64,000 nt of DNA from Dugong dugon (lineage: Eukaryota > Chordata > Mammalia > Sirenia > Dugongidae), in contig CM057468.1 in the NCBI GenBank assembly GCA_030035585.1, positions 58,958,145-59,022,144 of the forward strand. The letters run 5' to 3'. Position numbers and translations under genes: made by a program. Within the stretch, counting starts at the first letter, position 1. The number at the start of each line of letters is the position of its first letter. Positions 34,591-46,467 of the stretch are shown here, piece by piece. A model generated the notes under the pieces. The model was not told where the DNA came from and made no database searches. It saw only the letters and a program-made list of their open reading frames with translations.

Positions 34591-34914
34591 AGTTACCCGG
34601 AAAGATAGTTTGTACAGGGGAAACGGGACAAATGCTTCATTCTTTCCCTTCACTGAACCACTTTCAGAAGAGCTAGTTGGTGCTAAAAAATGCCAAAGAT
34701 GACCCAGGAAATTTTTGTTAAAGTTTCATTATGACTCATGAATTTCCATATGTTTAATGTGTTTTAATTTATTGTAGTCATTATTATTTTTTAATCTACT
34801 ATCATTATAATTTAAACTGCAGAATATAAAGCTTGTCCAAATTTTCTTGTCTGGTAGGGATACACAGGCTACAGGCTGTCTTTAACATATCAGAGTTTCT
34901 CAAGGTAACCTCTG
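34591..34914. other. Unassigned stretch
   Basis: Nothing recognised. Confidence 0.4.
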
Positions 34915-35085
34915 TGTCAGACTATGGGGGTAGGAGGTAATAGTTTATGTTTATTAAAAATAAGCTTCGGTGTGGTAAAAGGTTAAAAGGTGATAGATAT
35001 ATTGGTGCTCACTGTAAACTTTTTTCAACTTTACTATAAGCTTGAAAATGTTCACAATAAATTACTGAGACAACTAAAACTAAAA
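34915..35085 (+). mobile_element. L1M 3'-end fragment
   Basis: 'tgctcactgtaaactttttt', 'caactttactataagcttga' and 'aaatgttcacaataaa' resemble the 3' terminus of old L1M families. Confidence 0.55.
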
Positions 35086-35933
35086 AAAAGCAAGCAAGCA
35101 AACAAACAAAATAAAACCCTGGATTTTAGAAGTTAAGATTCACTGAGCCAACACACTGAAAGTTATAGCCCACACATCAAAGAAGGAAGTTTCTAGACTT
35201 CGCATAAAAAAGGTGATGTATATTATATCTTTCCATTAGTACAATAAAGTTTTTAACAGTGGCACTCAGACATATCCAATTTCTGTTGACCTCAGATATG
35301 TGAAATGTTTCTCAAATTAAATCAAGACTATTTAGCTATATGGGGATAAAAAAACCTTGACTTGTTTGAGAAACACATTTGGAAAAGTTATGATGAACTT
35401 TAATGGGAAACACACTTGTATAGAAGCCTGGGCATAAGATTGAAATTGATCATCACATTGTTTGTTTAGAAAAGAAAACTTAACATTCAAAGAATATGTT
35501 AGAAGCATTGGATTTCTTCACATGAGAACACACACATTGAAAATGATGAAGCTTGGATAAAGCATAAATTACAGACTACTTTTTTCTTTCCATAAAAGTG
35601 TTGAGCTTAAGAAGTATACATATATTACCAGATATACTAAAAGTTAATCAGAGTATTTTTGCATGAGGAAAGAAGATAAAAAATAGTAGAAATTGTTTCA
35701 ATAATACTAATGACCAAACTTTGAAAATAATTATACAAATGGAAGAATGAAATGACAGACAATTTACAGTAAGCCAAATATGCAGATTTAAGGGGCAGCC
35801 TATCATGGCTCATTGTGGGTGGTCTCCCATTTCCCAGAAAAAAGGATTGCTGAGCTTTGTGTTGGAGTCATGATATAGTCTGCACCTAAGGGGCCTTTTT
35901 GTGTGTGGGAGTGGGAGGAGGGATAGGGAATAA

Positions 35934-35970
<37 letters not shown>

Positions 35971-36719
35971 GGAGAGGGTCAAAAAAATTATAGAAGAAAC
36001 TTTGTGAAGTTATGTAAACCAACCCATTTACCCCCAAGAAAAACCACACCTAAATTCTTCCAGACAGATTAGAATCTTTCCTATTTCTAAAGACCTCCAG
36101 AGAAGGAGTTTCCATTTCCTTACTTCGGTATTTAACAAACTTCACTCTCAAGAACACTGTTCTCCTGCCTGTGTTAAATCCTTCATGATACTGCCAAGAC
36201 CTTTATTTGTTCTTGTAATATCTTCCACAGAGAAGGAGAACAGATGAGTGTGCTTGCTTCAAGAGCCCTCTCTCATTCCCTTTTTTCCATCCTGGGCCTC
36301 TTTTTTCCACACCTACAATTTATTTTAACGCAAGGATTGCAAATGGCTTTGGGGTTTAGACAGATAGCATATAACCTGTACAATTTAAGGCTGTAGAGAG
36401 TGATGGCAAAGTGGAGAGGTAAACTACTCTAAAGCATTTAATTGTATATTCATTAATTGCGCTTACCAGGCGAAGCCAAACATGACTTTGGGCTGAATTC
36501 TGCTCATATCCTTGCTTTACCCTTTTCCTATAAGGGCAGAGCACAGTAGTAACATTACATTTCCCTGTGTATACAAGTGAAAAACCAAGATTTAGTTTAG
36601 CTCTGGTGAAAAATTGTTCTTCTCTCAAATCTAAGGCTGTTAGAGTACTCTTATTATAATTTCTTCTGGAAACATATATTCTGCAAGAAATATTAATATA
36701 CTCATTAGCTGGTTGGTAT
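35086..36719. other. Unassigned stretch
   Basis: No gene or family recognised. A pure 30-nt A run lies at 35936-35965. Confidence 0.4.
35936..35965. repeat. (A)30 tract
   Basis: Uninterrupted, so probably a young poly(A) tail or a slippage expansion. No retroelement body is recognised immediately 5' of it. Confidence 0.95.
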
Positions 36720-36914
36720 GTTCACCAGCCTCCAGGATGGCTCCCAGTGGCCCTTGCCCCCTGGTGGTCACACCCTTACGTAGTTCCCTCCTGTAATAAA
36801 TTATGGCTAGCCCTGTGTGACCAATAGGATAGGATGGAAGTGTTGTGTGACTTCTGACACTAGGTCATAAAATTCATTGCAGCTTTTACCTTTGTCTCTT
36901 AGATCCAGTTATAC
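36720..36914. repeat. Possible old repeat ('ccaataggatagg...taggtcataaaa')
   Basis: 'gaccaataggataggatgga' and 'ctaggtcataaaattcattg' resemble a common mammalian interspersed repeat whose name I cannot give. It is interrupted by the palindrome at 36915. Confidence 0.35.
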
Positions 36915-37050
36915 ATTTGAATTTCAGATAAACAACAAATTTTTTTAAGTATAAATATTTCATACTTGCGTTAAAAATAATCCATTGTTTATCTAAATTC
37001 AAATTTAACTAGGCATTTTGTATCTTTTTTCTTTTATAAGTCTGGCAGTC
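36915..37050. repeat. Palindromic element
   Basis: The arm atttgaatttcagataaaca at 36915-36940 pairs with its reverse complement at 36981-37004 (tgtttatctaaattcaaat) across a ~40-nt AT-rich loop. The right flank 'aaatttaacta...gtctggcagtccta' recurs at 6832-6904. It looks like a MITE-like or hairpin-forming repeat; family unnamed. Confidence 0.55.
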
Positions 37051-37277
37051 CTACTTCTGGCACACGCTTGAGGGGGGATATTGTCAGCATGAGTCTGAGC
37101 TTGCCCAGAACTGTCGTCCTCTGCTGCAGCTATGATCAGCGATAGGCTGACAGAACAAGCACAGGGCACCAAAAGCATCTGCTACATGTGGATAGCTAAC
37201 TGACATCACCAGACAGAGCATCACATATAGCATCCTTAAGCATCTTCATTTTTCTGGTAAATACTTCTATTGCTACT

Positions 37278-37486
37278 AATAACCAGTTGCTATCGAGCCA
37301 ACCATAACTAATGGCAACTCCATATGTGCCAGAGTAGAACCCTGCGTTCCATAGGGTTTTCAATGGCTGATTTTTCAGAAGTTGATTACCAGGCCTTTCT
37401 TCTGAGGCACCTCTGGGTGGACTAGAACCACCATCCTTTTCGTTAGCAGCCTGTAGTGTTAACTGTTTGTACCAGAAAGGGACTCT
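37278..37486 (-). mobile_element. AfroSINE (long form)
   Basis: 'ccagttgctatcgagccaac', 'tgccagagtagaaccctg', 'gttgattaccaggcctttct' and 'gaggcacctctgggtggact' are the diverged reverse strand of the long AfroSINE subfamily. Confidence 0.9.
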
Positions 37487-37755
37487 CTTGCTTATAGCAG
37501 CAATCTCAATTTTGCACGCCAGTACTGACTTCTCATTCCCTTCTTACTTTTCTTGCTTCTTCACTGCTGCTTCCTGTGATTGCCTTCCAAATAAATCCAA
37601 GTCCGTGTCTTGGAATCTGCATTTAGGGGAGCTCAAATTAAGATAACATATTTATAGATAGAAGAAAAAGTAAGTGATCTTTCCCCTCAAAATAGTTTTA
37701 AGTGACTAGAAATTTGAAAAATAAGTACATAGTAATAAATGGTTACCTAGTCAAA

Positions 37756-37915
37756 GAAAAAGCCCTGGTGGTGCAGTGGTTAAGAGCTTGGCTGCTAACC
37801 AAAAGGTTGACAGTTTGAATCCACCAGCTGCTCCTTGGAAACCCTATGGGCAGGTCTACTCTGTCCGGTAGGGTCATTATGAGTTGGAATCGACTCTATG
37901 GCCACGGGTTTGGTT
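37756..37915 (+). mobile_element. AfroSINE with 8-bp TSD
   Basis: 'agccctggtggtgcagtggt', 'aaccaaaaggttgacagttt', 'ctgctccttggaaaccctat' and 'gagttggaatcgactctatg'. The TSD tagtcaaa lies at 37748-37755 and 37916-37923. Confidence 0.96.
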
Positions 37916-37923
37916 TAGTCAAA

Positions 37924-38746
37924 TAAAGATACAATTTTAGATTTTAAGTAAATAAAAATTAATGTGATCTACAATTCAGGAAGGAATATATTCTTTATTT
38001 GACTGTAAACCAAATAAACCACTTGCTTATATTAACTTGTGGTAAGAGAAATATTTTCTCATGAAAACAGTAACCCACCAGTATGCATAAAGTGAGCAAC
38101 TAAAGCAATCATATCTATTTTTACTAGAAAATAGGTATGATTAGCTTCAGTTGCTCATTTCGTGCATATATATATGTACATATATACTAAAGGTAATGAA
38201 AGTTTTGTTTAAATGAGTAATAAAAACATAGCTTGTATAAGGATATCTGTAATGGATGTGGGAAGTTTGTGATTATTAGTTCTCAAGTACTTTTGGTCAC
38301 TAGTATAAATATTGTGATAATATTCAAGAGTTACATTCATTTTTGGCAGTGATTTGCATTTCATCAACCACAGATTTCAAGTACCTTTAGACAGTGTGAG
38401 ATTCTGCATAAAACAATCAATCATCCCCTTTGGCTGTTTGGCAGAAACAGCCAATGACTTGTTCTGTCATGAACTGAATTCATCTATATTCATGAGGCAC
38501 AGAGAAGCACTTCATTGTTTCAGATTGTTTTGTTATTTTAGAATAAATCATAAAGACACAATCCTACCCATAAAAAAAATTGTCCCATAATCCTCACCTT
38601 TATGGTCTGTAGTGTTTTAACTTGCAAGCTTTGGCCCACATTATATGTTTTTGTTTTTGTTTTTTTTACTGTAACCTGCATACTTTTTTAAAGCACCATG
38701 TCTTCCATTACCTTTTATCAGCACCTAAAAACTGAAATAACACGTG
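37924..38746. other. Unassigned AT-rich stretch
   Basis: Nothing recognised. Confidence 0.4.
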
Positions 38747-38755
38747 TCCCTAAAT

Positions 38756-39107
38756 TGTTGTTATTGTTGTTAGCTGCGGTTGCATTGGCCCTGACTCACG
38801 GCCACCCCATGCAAAACAGAAGGAAATGCTGCCCAGTCCTGCACAATCCCTATTATGTGTGGCAGATCGGACCATTGTGATCCACTGGGTTTTCACTGGC
38901 TGATTTTCAGAAGTAGCTCATCAGGCCTTTCCTCCTATTCTGACTGCTTCTGGAAGCTCCACTGAAACCTGTTCAGCATCGTATCAACACACAAACCTCC
39001 ACTGACAGACCGCTAGTGGGTGGGCCTGAGGTGCATTGGCAGGGAATCGAATCCAGGTCTCCCACATGGAAGATGAGAATTCTTCCACTGAACCACCAAT
39101 GCCCCCA
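38756..39107 (-). mobile_element. tRNA-Gly-headed SINE with RTE body and tail
   Basis: On the minus strand it starts with a tRNA-Gly-like head (39102-39032): 'gcattggtggttcagtgg', 'gaattctc' and B-box ggattcgattcc at 39054-39043. Then comes sequence like the RTE 5' end ('caggtttcagtggagcttcc', 'agctacttctgaaaatcagc'). The RTE 3' end follows ('actgggcagcatttccttct') with a CAA-type tail. TSD tccctaaat lies at 38747-38755 and 39108-39116. The head is unlike the common AfroSINE head; the body resembles the deleted RTE at 16684-17138. Confidence 0.9.
39032..39102 (-). pseudogene. tRNA-Gly-derived head of the SINE
   Basis: 71 nt with tRNA-Gly sequence: acceptor gcattgg / ccaatgc, A-box tggttcagtgg and B-box ggattcgattcc. 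The anticodon position reads tcc. It serves, or served, as an internal Pol III promoter and is not a functional tRNA gene. Confidence 0.85.
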
Positions 39108-39116
39108 TCCCTAAAT

Positions 39117-39764
39117 CAGAATGATTTAATTTTCACAGGCTGAGGGACTCATGGAAGAATGCCTAAACTTAGAATAGGTAGGGATTGTCCAAGCTCCCAG
39201 AGTCCATCAATTTCAGACTTTATTGCTCATATCAACCTTGTCCCTCACTTACGTGTGAGGAACCTGTCAAAAACCAGTTGTCATGACAAAACTTTGCATT
39301 CTTCCAGGATATCTGTGTGAACTTCAGTAAGAGCAACAGTGCCCAAAGCAGCTTGAAAAATACTTGCTGGGAAAGCTACTTTCACACCTCTGAAAAAGAG
39401 AAAATTATTTTTAAAACCATCTATATCTTTCACTTTGTCTGCTTTTCTTAATCAGTGTAATCATATAAGATAAAATCTCGTGGAATCCAGAAGCCTAAAA
39501 TCTAGGGAAGTAAAATCCAGAGACAAAAATTCCCAGAGATAGAAAAGCTATTGAACATACTTGGTCGCCACCAACGTAGTTCTCAGAAAACACATTTCAT
39601 TGGAACAAAGAATTATGTTTCAGCAACAATACTTGATTCAAAGATTTACTGTCTTGGAATCTAATAATGGCTGTTTGTTTAGGTGGCACAGTGCCTATTT
39701 AAAACTTAGTCAAATTCTTGCCATAGGGATCAACAATGTTTTAAAGGACATTTATATAAAAGCA
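39117..39764. other. Unassigned stretch
   Basis: Nothing recognised. Confidence 0.4.
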
Positions 39765-39930
39765 GCTCCACACAGGTCAGAAGTCAGACTTCTTAGGTTT
39801 GATGTACTAGCTAGTAAACTCTGACAATTTATTTGATTTTTAACCCTAGGCTATCTCATCTGTAAAATATAGGTAATAGTCCTCTCATCATTATGAGAAT
39901 ATGTGCTAGACATAAAGTTGGAATCTATAA
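39765..39930 (+). repeat. MIR SINE
   Basis: 'tactagctagtaaactctga', 'ctatctcatctgtaaaatat' and 'tatgtgctagacataaag' follow the MIR core order, diverged. Confidence 0.7.
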
Positions 39931-42065
39931 ATTTTATCCATTATTTTATTATTATTATCAGTCTATGTGCTTAGCTGCAAAGAATAAAATCCGCTCTAGC
40001 TAGATTAAATAAAAAAGGAATTTATTAAAGACCAGGTAGCTTGTAGATTCTCCGGGGGATAGAGGGACAGAGAATCAGACTTGTAGAGGCTGCTGAGGGA
40101 CTCCCACACTGGAGGTCACACAGCCAGGTTATATAAATTACAGAACCCAGTGCAAAATTAAAATATGGGGCCGCAGGAAAAGAAGTGCCATTAAAGGTGA
40201 TAAAAATATGAAGCTTTTTCCATTTTTCTGTGATCTCTCTCACAACTTGTCATGATTTGTTTTTTTAATTGCCATGTCATCTCATGCTATGCTAAGTAAA
40301 GACAAACTAAAACTTTTAATTACTAGTATGAATTTTATCATTCATCTTTTATGATGTACAATGCCAGTTTCAAAAGCAAATATAAGAGCATTTTACTTGT
40401 ATGCGGAACCATGGAAATCACCACGATTCACATTAGGTAGCTCGGTACATGCATATGTAATGAGACTTCATTCTTACCAGCAGAGTGCAAACGTTGCACA
40501 TAACTAACTCAACTGTTTTTATTTTACTTCTTGATACGTGTCTATTTTACCAACACTCTAACTTTGGCATACTGACGAGTAAGGAAGGACTGAAAAGAAA
40601 TGAAACTATGGGTTGACCTATCTTTCCCTTTGCTTCGAAGACATTTTTTAGTGTAAGTGGTCGAATGCATGAGTAAGAAAAGATATGGGTTGCACGGCTG
40701 TTCGTGTTTCTTAGAACGGCATTGCCTTCTTTCTGTATGGGAAGCAGGTTCTGGTTCAAACATTTCTGGAAAGTGTGGCCTGAGGGTGGGTGAGGGGGGT
40801 TGTCACCGCCACCCCGCTTTCTCAGTCGTATATTTAACACATTTACTTGTTACTCATGTGGAGTCTCCCTGAACTCCCACACGTTTTGTGTCCACCTGAA
40901 TGCTGTGTTCGTGGGTCAGTAAATGCTATATACAAACAGGGGGGTAAAGAACTGGGGCCGACACACATATTGTGCGAATTACTACATTCTGCATAATCAG
41001 ATTGTGGTATCCCTTGGAAGATTTTATTTTTAACCCACAAAGATATATTCTTTATTGTCTGGATACTCTTTTCTAAGAAAGTAAAAGCTAGTGTCATAAA
41101 GTGCACATATTTATTTTGCTTAAAGAAACACACAGGCTGAATTAGACTAAGTAGAAGAACCCTGTGTGTAAATTCATCATTGTTCTGTTAGGTGTAAACA
41201 GCCTAAGGACAAAAGGCATCTGACTCAGCATGTTGGGATTATCATGATCCAGAAGTGAAGAAATGCCTACTGGCAAAATTCTGTCAGGCAGAGAACTAGT
41301 CATCTGTGTTAGCCTATAAAGGCAATTTAATAGAGAGGTGTACCTGGTCATTCAGTTCCCAAGGACCATGTTTTGTCAGCTGTCATTAAAATTCACCCTC
41401 AGTATACACTGATGAGTCAAACTGATACCAAAAAAGTGATTATTCTCAAATAATTGGGGCTGATTGTGTGTGTTCACTATCATAGACAGTGTGTTCTGTA
41501 TTCTTGAAGTTCCTTGTCAAACTCGTTTTTTGTTTTAATTTAACCTCATTCTTTAAAGCAAATTTTAAGACAGGTTAGTTTTGGTGTGCAACATATTTCA
41601 CTTCATAAGATGTAGTACTCAAATATCTTATGCAAAAAATTTCCTGACTGTAAGATTGTTGGAAAATTAACCTACCTTTTTGTTGTATTTAACTATTGCA
41701 AAAGTAAAGGCCTTATATTCAGATGCCTATGACAAAATATGAAATTGCCAGAGATACACTATTTTTTATGGTATAAATAATTAATGGCAAGTTGGCCTTT
41801 TTCCTCCTGATATTTATGAATTTAGGTGTTTTGGATGAAATTGTATGACAGAGATAAAATGAATACTAGGAGTATACTTTGTTACTTTATTTCTGGTATG
41901 TTTTTCAGAACTAATATAAGCAATGTATTGCTCAATAAATATTGAATGACTGACTCTACTATTATGTTATTACAACCACTTTAATGAAGATTTTGGCCCA
42001 GCTCATAATAGCTAACAGATTTAGGTAAACAAGCTTCACAAAATTTGATTTCCCAGTTAGGGTTA
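39931..42065. other. Unassigned stretch
   Basis: No gene recognised. 40000-40050 has a hint of an old repeat ('ggaatttattaaag'). 41925-41955 is a MIR/L2-like tail ('ctcaataaatattgaatgac'). 40540-40930 is slightly CpG-richer, but its open frames match no domain I know. Confidence 0.4.
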
Positions 42066-42271
42066 CTGTTGTTGTTAGGTGCTGTTGAGTCGATTTCAAC
42101 TCATAGAGACCTACGTGACAAAGTAAAAATGCCTATAGGGTTTTCTAAGCCGCAATGTGTACGGGAGCAGATCTCCAAGTTTTTATCCTGCAGAGCTTCT
42201 GGGAAGGTTTGAATCACCAACCTTTCGGTTAGCAGCCAAACACTCAACCGTTGCAACACCAGGGCTCCTTT
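42066..42271 (-). mobile_element. AfroSINE (long form, CAA tail)
   Basis: 'ctgttgttgttaggtgctgt', 'gagtcgatttcaactcatag', 'gggagcagatctccaagttt' and 'accaacctttcggttagcag' in reverse orientation. The tail matches RTE. Confidence 0.93.
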
Positions 42272-43919
42272 TTGGGTTATTAGCACTTCCAATTGGATTT
42301 TAAGAAGTTTTATAAAGGGTCAAGATGAAATATTTAAAGAAAAAAAAAGCTTCCACTGGAAAAGTGGTTGTCTTGTTCTTTTCTAAACTAAATTATGAGG
42401 TTATTGAGAACAGCCTGTGACGGAGTCTTCCCTTTATGCTTAGTAATAAAATATTCAGCTGGGCTCATTCATGGTAGCCGAAGTTAAGGAACGCATTTCT
42501 CAGACACTTGCAGCTAGACATGGCCATGTGACTAAAATTTAAGACAAGTGATATTTGAGCTGAAATAATGTGAGCAATTCAGATTGTGTTGTTTAAGAGA
42601 GAAGAATAAAAATCAATCCTATGTAAGTCATTGTGATTTTGGATTTACCTTAAATACAGCTAAACCTTTACCCTAAATGGTGCAATGCCAAAGAAAGAAG
42701 GCTTTTGGAGACAATCATATGATAAGAACCCATTATGTTTCAGTGAACTAAATTAATGCAAGATAGGAACATTTGACTTTAAAAATTATATATGCATGCA
42801 CACACAAACATACGTGCGTGTGTTAGTTATAATTTTTAAAGATCTATATCACCAAATAATTTGCCTCAATTCTCTACTTAGTGCTTTGGAACTCCAATTT
42901 TCTTCAGGTATCAACCCTTGCCCATTTCAGCCCTGGCCTTCTCGACCACTTGATTGGCACTCAAGCCCCTTGAAAGGGAATATCCTATGTCCAGCTTCGA
43001 GGTAGCCGCAATCCCAAATGCTGCAGAGTCAACAACTGCAGCAAAATGGGGTAGCATATGAAAAAAATAAAGCGTGACTTGAGAATAGTTCTTTCTCAGC
43101 CTTCTGATAATAAAGCAAAACTGTTCTTTCTCCACTGGTACAAGATCCACTCAGTAAAACTGACTTCGTCAATCTCTCAATGTGCAAATTAGAAAAAGGT
43201 GCCTCTTAAAATACTTGTGTGTGTTTGAAAATTATCACAATAACCTGTTTTAATTAGAGTCAGACATTTCATTGCTCTCTTCTGGAAAGACATCATAATA
43301 AATACACAAATCTACATGTTTGCAATGTAAACGGTACCCCCAGACTTGTCTAGTGCACAGCATGCACAACTGTACAAGGCAATTCTATGAATACCCGTAG
43401 GTGGGAATTGTGAGTTAAGAAAAGTGATTCATGGCTCTTTCATTGGCACTGAAATTAACCAATTAAAGGGGAGTGACTAGGACTGGAACAATTCTGGCAT
43501 AGAAATTTCAGAAATTTCAACTTATCACTATTACTAAAGAAAACTTACTGGCTCTTAGAAAGCAGTCTCAAAATACTGAAATGTCTGACAGACCAACTAA
43601 TTGTTCACTAAAATGTTTGAGATTATATGACAGTCTATAAAACGAAGAAATTTATTTCCATGGAGTTTGTGAAAAAGTTTGAGGTTTATTAATATCAAAT
43701 ATAACTATAGTCAAGTCCAGTTTTTAATACAAATAATTATATGGAAGCTTAAAGCCAGGTTGAAATGTTTATAGAGAAATGTAAAAAATAAAATACAAGA
43801 GCCAGCAGCATTAGCTTAAACAATCCATTCCATTTGTACGTTTATCAGCTATAGGAGTAACATTCCATTTTTCTTCAAAAAGAAAATATAACAAGATTTT
43901 GTTTCCACTTAAATAGATC
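42272..43919. other. Unassigned stretch
   Basis: No gene or named repeat recognised. The 79-codon minus frame at 42911-43150 has no domain I know. Confidence 0.4.
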
Positions 43920-44165
43920 ATGAATTAATGAAAAGTTCAAGGTATTTGTTAAGTGAAAAAAATGACAGAAGAGTATAATATGAATAGTTGGATCTTATAG
44001 GACATTTAAATGATTCACATATCCTGTATATGATGTACATCTATATACAAAAAAATTCTCAAAAGAACTCTGGTCAAAATTTTAACAGTAGTTATTTAGT
44101 GGTTTAAAATGATTTTCTTATATGCCTTTTCTTCTTCGTTTTTTTTTAACAATAAACCTATTTTA
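43920..44165 (+). mobile_element. L1M 3'-end fragment
   Basis: 'gttaagtgaaaaaaatgaca', 'taacagtagttatttagtgg' and 'taacaataaacctattttat' resemble the ORF2-to-tail junction of old L1M. Confidence 0.5.
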
Positions 44166-44599
44166 TTTGGGGATTAAAATAATTTGGGGATATTAATAAA
44201 CACTTCCAAGTAAACAGTCAGTGTGATTACATATATTTAATCATAATCCTCCCTATCCTGAATGATATAGCCAATAGGATACGAAATTGGGAATACCGTA
44301 TACTTCCTCATGCCCAAAAACTCTGGAGAATTTCTGCTAGATTCAAGTCTATGGAAGGAAAAATACTGCTGGAAGCAAATTCACAGCTGTCATTATTTGC
44401 TTCAATGTTTCATCTCACTACCACAGCGCTTAAAGAAAATAGTTGATTTTCTATATAGACATGGAAAGACCTCAAGAAAAGTAAGTTACAAAACAATGCA
44501 TAAAATATGAACCCCTTAGGTTAGCAAGCACGAAAGATACATTTATATATAGCTTGGTGTGTACGTGCACACTTGCATGAGTATGTGTGGGTGTGTGCA
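44166..44599. other. Unassigned stretch
   Basis: Nothing recognised. TG/CA-rich from 44558. Confidence 0.4.
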
Positions 44600-44745
44600 T
44601 GTGCATATATAAATTAATAGAAGGATATATATAAAATTGTTAGCAGTAGTTATTTCTAAACAAGGGACTGTGTTTGGAAGGGAATAAGGTAAAGGTGGAA
44701 TTTAACATTTTAGTCCATATACTTCTTTTCGTTGGAATGCTATAC
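44600..44745 (+). mobile_element. L1M 3' fragment
   Basis: 'gttagcagtagttatttcta' followed by 'acaagggactgtgtttggaa' resembles an L1M 3' end. Weak. Confidence 0.4.
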
Positions 44746-44826
44746 AAAGAATAGACATTCAGAAACTAACTACTCATGGAAGTGACATATGTGTATCACA
44801 CACACATATACATACATATGTATATA

Positions 44827-44994
44827 AAAACCAAAAACCAAACCTGTTGCTCTCCAGTTGATTCCAACTCATAGTGACCATATAGGACAGAGTAGAACTG
44901 CCCCATAGGGTTTCCAAGGAGTGGCTGGTGGATTCGAACTGCTGACATTTTGGTTAGCAGCTGAGCTCTTACCCACTGTGCCACCAGGGTTCCC
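44827..44994 (-). mobile_element. AfroSINE
   Basis: 'gttgctctccagttgattcc', 'gacagagtagaactgcccca', 'gtttccaaggagtggctggt' and 'actgtgccaccagggttccc' in reverse orientation. It sits in TG/TA-rich simple sequence (44790-44826 and 44995-45090). Confidence 0.95.
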
Positions 44995-45184
44995 ATATAT
45001 GTGTATACATATATAAATATCATAGAGTTAATTATATATACATGGTAGTTGTATATGTTTATAACACAAAGTTTACATATATATATATAAAACACAAAGT
45101 AAAAGGGAACTCAGGAAGGCTCAGTTTGGTTATATTGCTGCCTGGGGGAAAAAAAACTTAAGGTTTTTTTTTTACTTTAGAGTT

Positions 45185-45385
45185 AAATCATCCTAGCTTT
45201 GAGTCCTGATTCTGTAACTTGCTAGCTGTTGATAATGGGTAAGTGATATGCATTCTCTGAAAATGTAGGTAGTAATGTGACCTTGCATGGTGACTGCGAG
45301 GATGATAGGTAATTTCTAAATATTCAGAACTCTGCCTGGTACATTAGAGCCACTCAATAAGTGGTTGCTATTACTACTGAGATTC
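45185..45385 (+). repeat. MIR SINE
   Basis: 'gattctgtaacttgctagct', 'tgactgcgaggatgatag' and 'gagccactcaataagtggtt' follow the MIR order from core to 3' end. Confidence 0.7.
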
Positions 45386-45589
45386 ATCTTGAAATGTGAA
45401 AAGCTGGAACAAAAACTTTTTAACAGATCATACTTATAACTTCATAATGCAAGGGTAAAAACTGTGGTGGAAGAAAAGAGGAAATTTGGCAGGAAATATG
45501 CTAGACAATATTTTATATAAGGGTATTTTGTAAGTGAATTCAGTTACTACTAAAAAAAGGTCTTATTCAATAACTTTACAGATCACATG

Positions 45590-46440
45590 AAAGATATAAT
45601 GAAAGAATTCTAATTGATAATAGAGAAATCAATTGTAACAAAAAATATATGAAACTCTGGAAAAACCTTTTAAAAAGCACTAAACCTTACATGAACAGCT
45701 CTTTGGTAAGAAAAGACACATCTTGAATAGATTGAGAGACATTCCATGTTCCTAAATGAAAAAACAGTATTTTTTTTCTGAATTATTTGGTAGGTTTTGC
45801 ACTATTCCAGTTAAAATCTGTCACCGGCTGACTTCTCTGGACAAAGACGGGGAGATGGAATTTAGGGTATAAGGTGTGTATTAGGAATTGACATCAGAGA
45901 AAGAAGGGAACATAACCGGACTGAGCAAAAGGAAAAGTGGAACTGTATGGCAGGGTCAACAGAGCCAGCCCAGCAGGGTGTTCTGGAGCAGGTATTGCCC
46001 GTTAGAATCATCCCATGTCAGCTGAAATGATGGATTCTTTTAGCACCACCTTGCCCAGCTGTCCAGTAGAAGCGGCCCCAGGAAGGGCATGGTCCAGAAG
46101 GAGCTGGAGACTGTCTGTGCCCTTCCTTGAAGGCAGATCTGGGTGGTGTACCTCTATGTTTACCACATTTTGCAGGGGGACTTGACAAAATGATTTTAAA
46201 GTTTATCTGGAAGAATGAACAAACAAGAAGCGAGCCAACACATTTTTGAAAAATGAGAAAGAATTTGTTCTGTCAGGTATTAAAATATATTAGAAAGCCT
46301 TTGTAATCCCTGATTGTACTGTCACAGGAAAAGCCCGAAAGCACAACGACACAGACCTGGAAGCCAGAATCAGTCCCTAGTACATGTAAGTATTTACTAC
46401 ATGATTTACGGCAACAGTTTTCTAAAATAAATACTGGGCA
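45590..46440 (+). mobile_element. Ancient L1M ORF2 fragment, split
   Basis: 45590-45821 ('agagacattccatgttccta', 'cactattccagttaaaatc') and 46172-46330 ('gacttgacaaaatgatttta', 'gaagaatgaacaaac', 'ggtattaaaatatattagaa') are consecutive parts of L1 ORF2 downstream of the RT. They are separated by about 350 bp of unrelated, GC-richer sequence. Dead. Confidence 0.7.
45822..46171. other. Unidentified insert inside L1M
   Basis: GC-richer than its flanks and without recognised family, TSD or reading frame. It breaks the L1M ORF2 alignment between 'ttaaaatc' and 'gcaggggga'. Confidence 0.4.
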
Positions 46441-46467
46441 GATTAAGGCAGCGGTATCACTCATGGA

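Noticed and set aside
39032-39102. Functional tRNA-Gly gene
   Set aside because: It is the head of a SINE with a flanking 9-bp TSD, and its sequence has diverged from tRNA-Gly.
42911-43150. 79-codon minus-strand frame
   Set aside because: Not in a recognised repeat, but there is no known domain or gene context. Too short to call.
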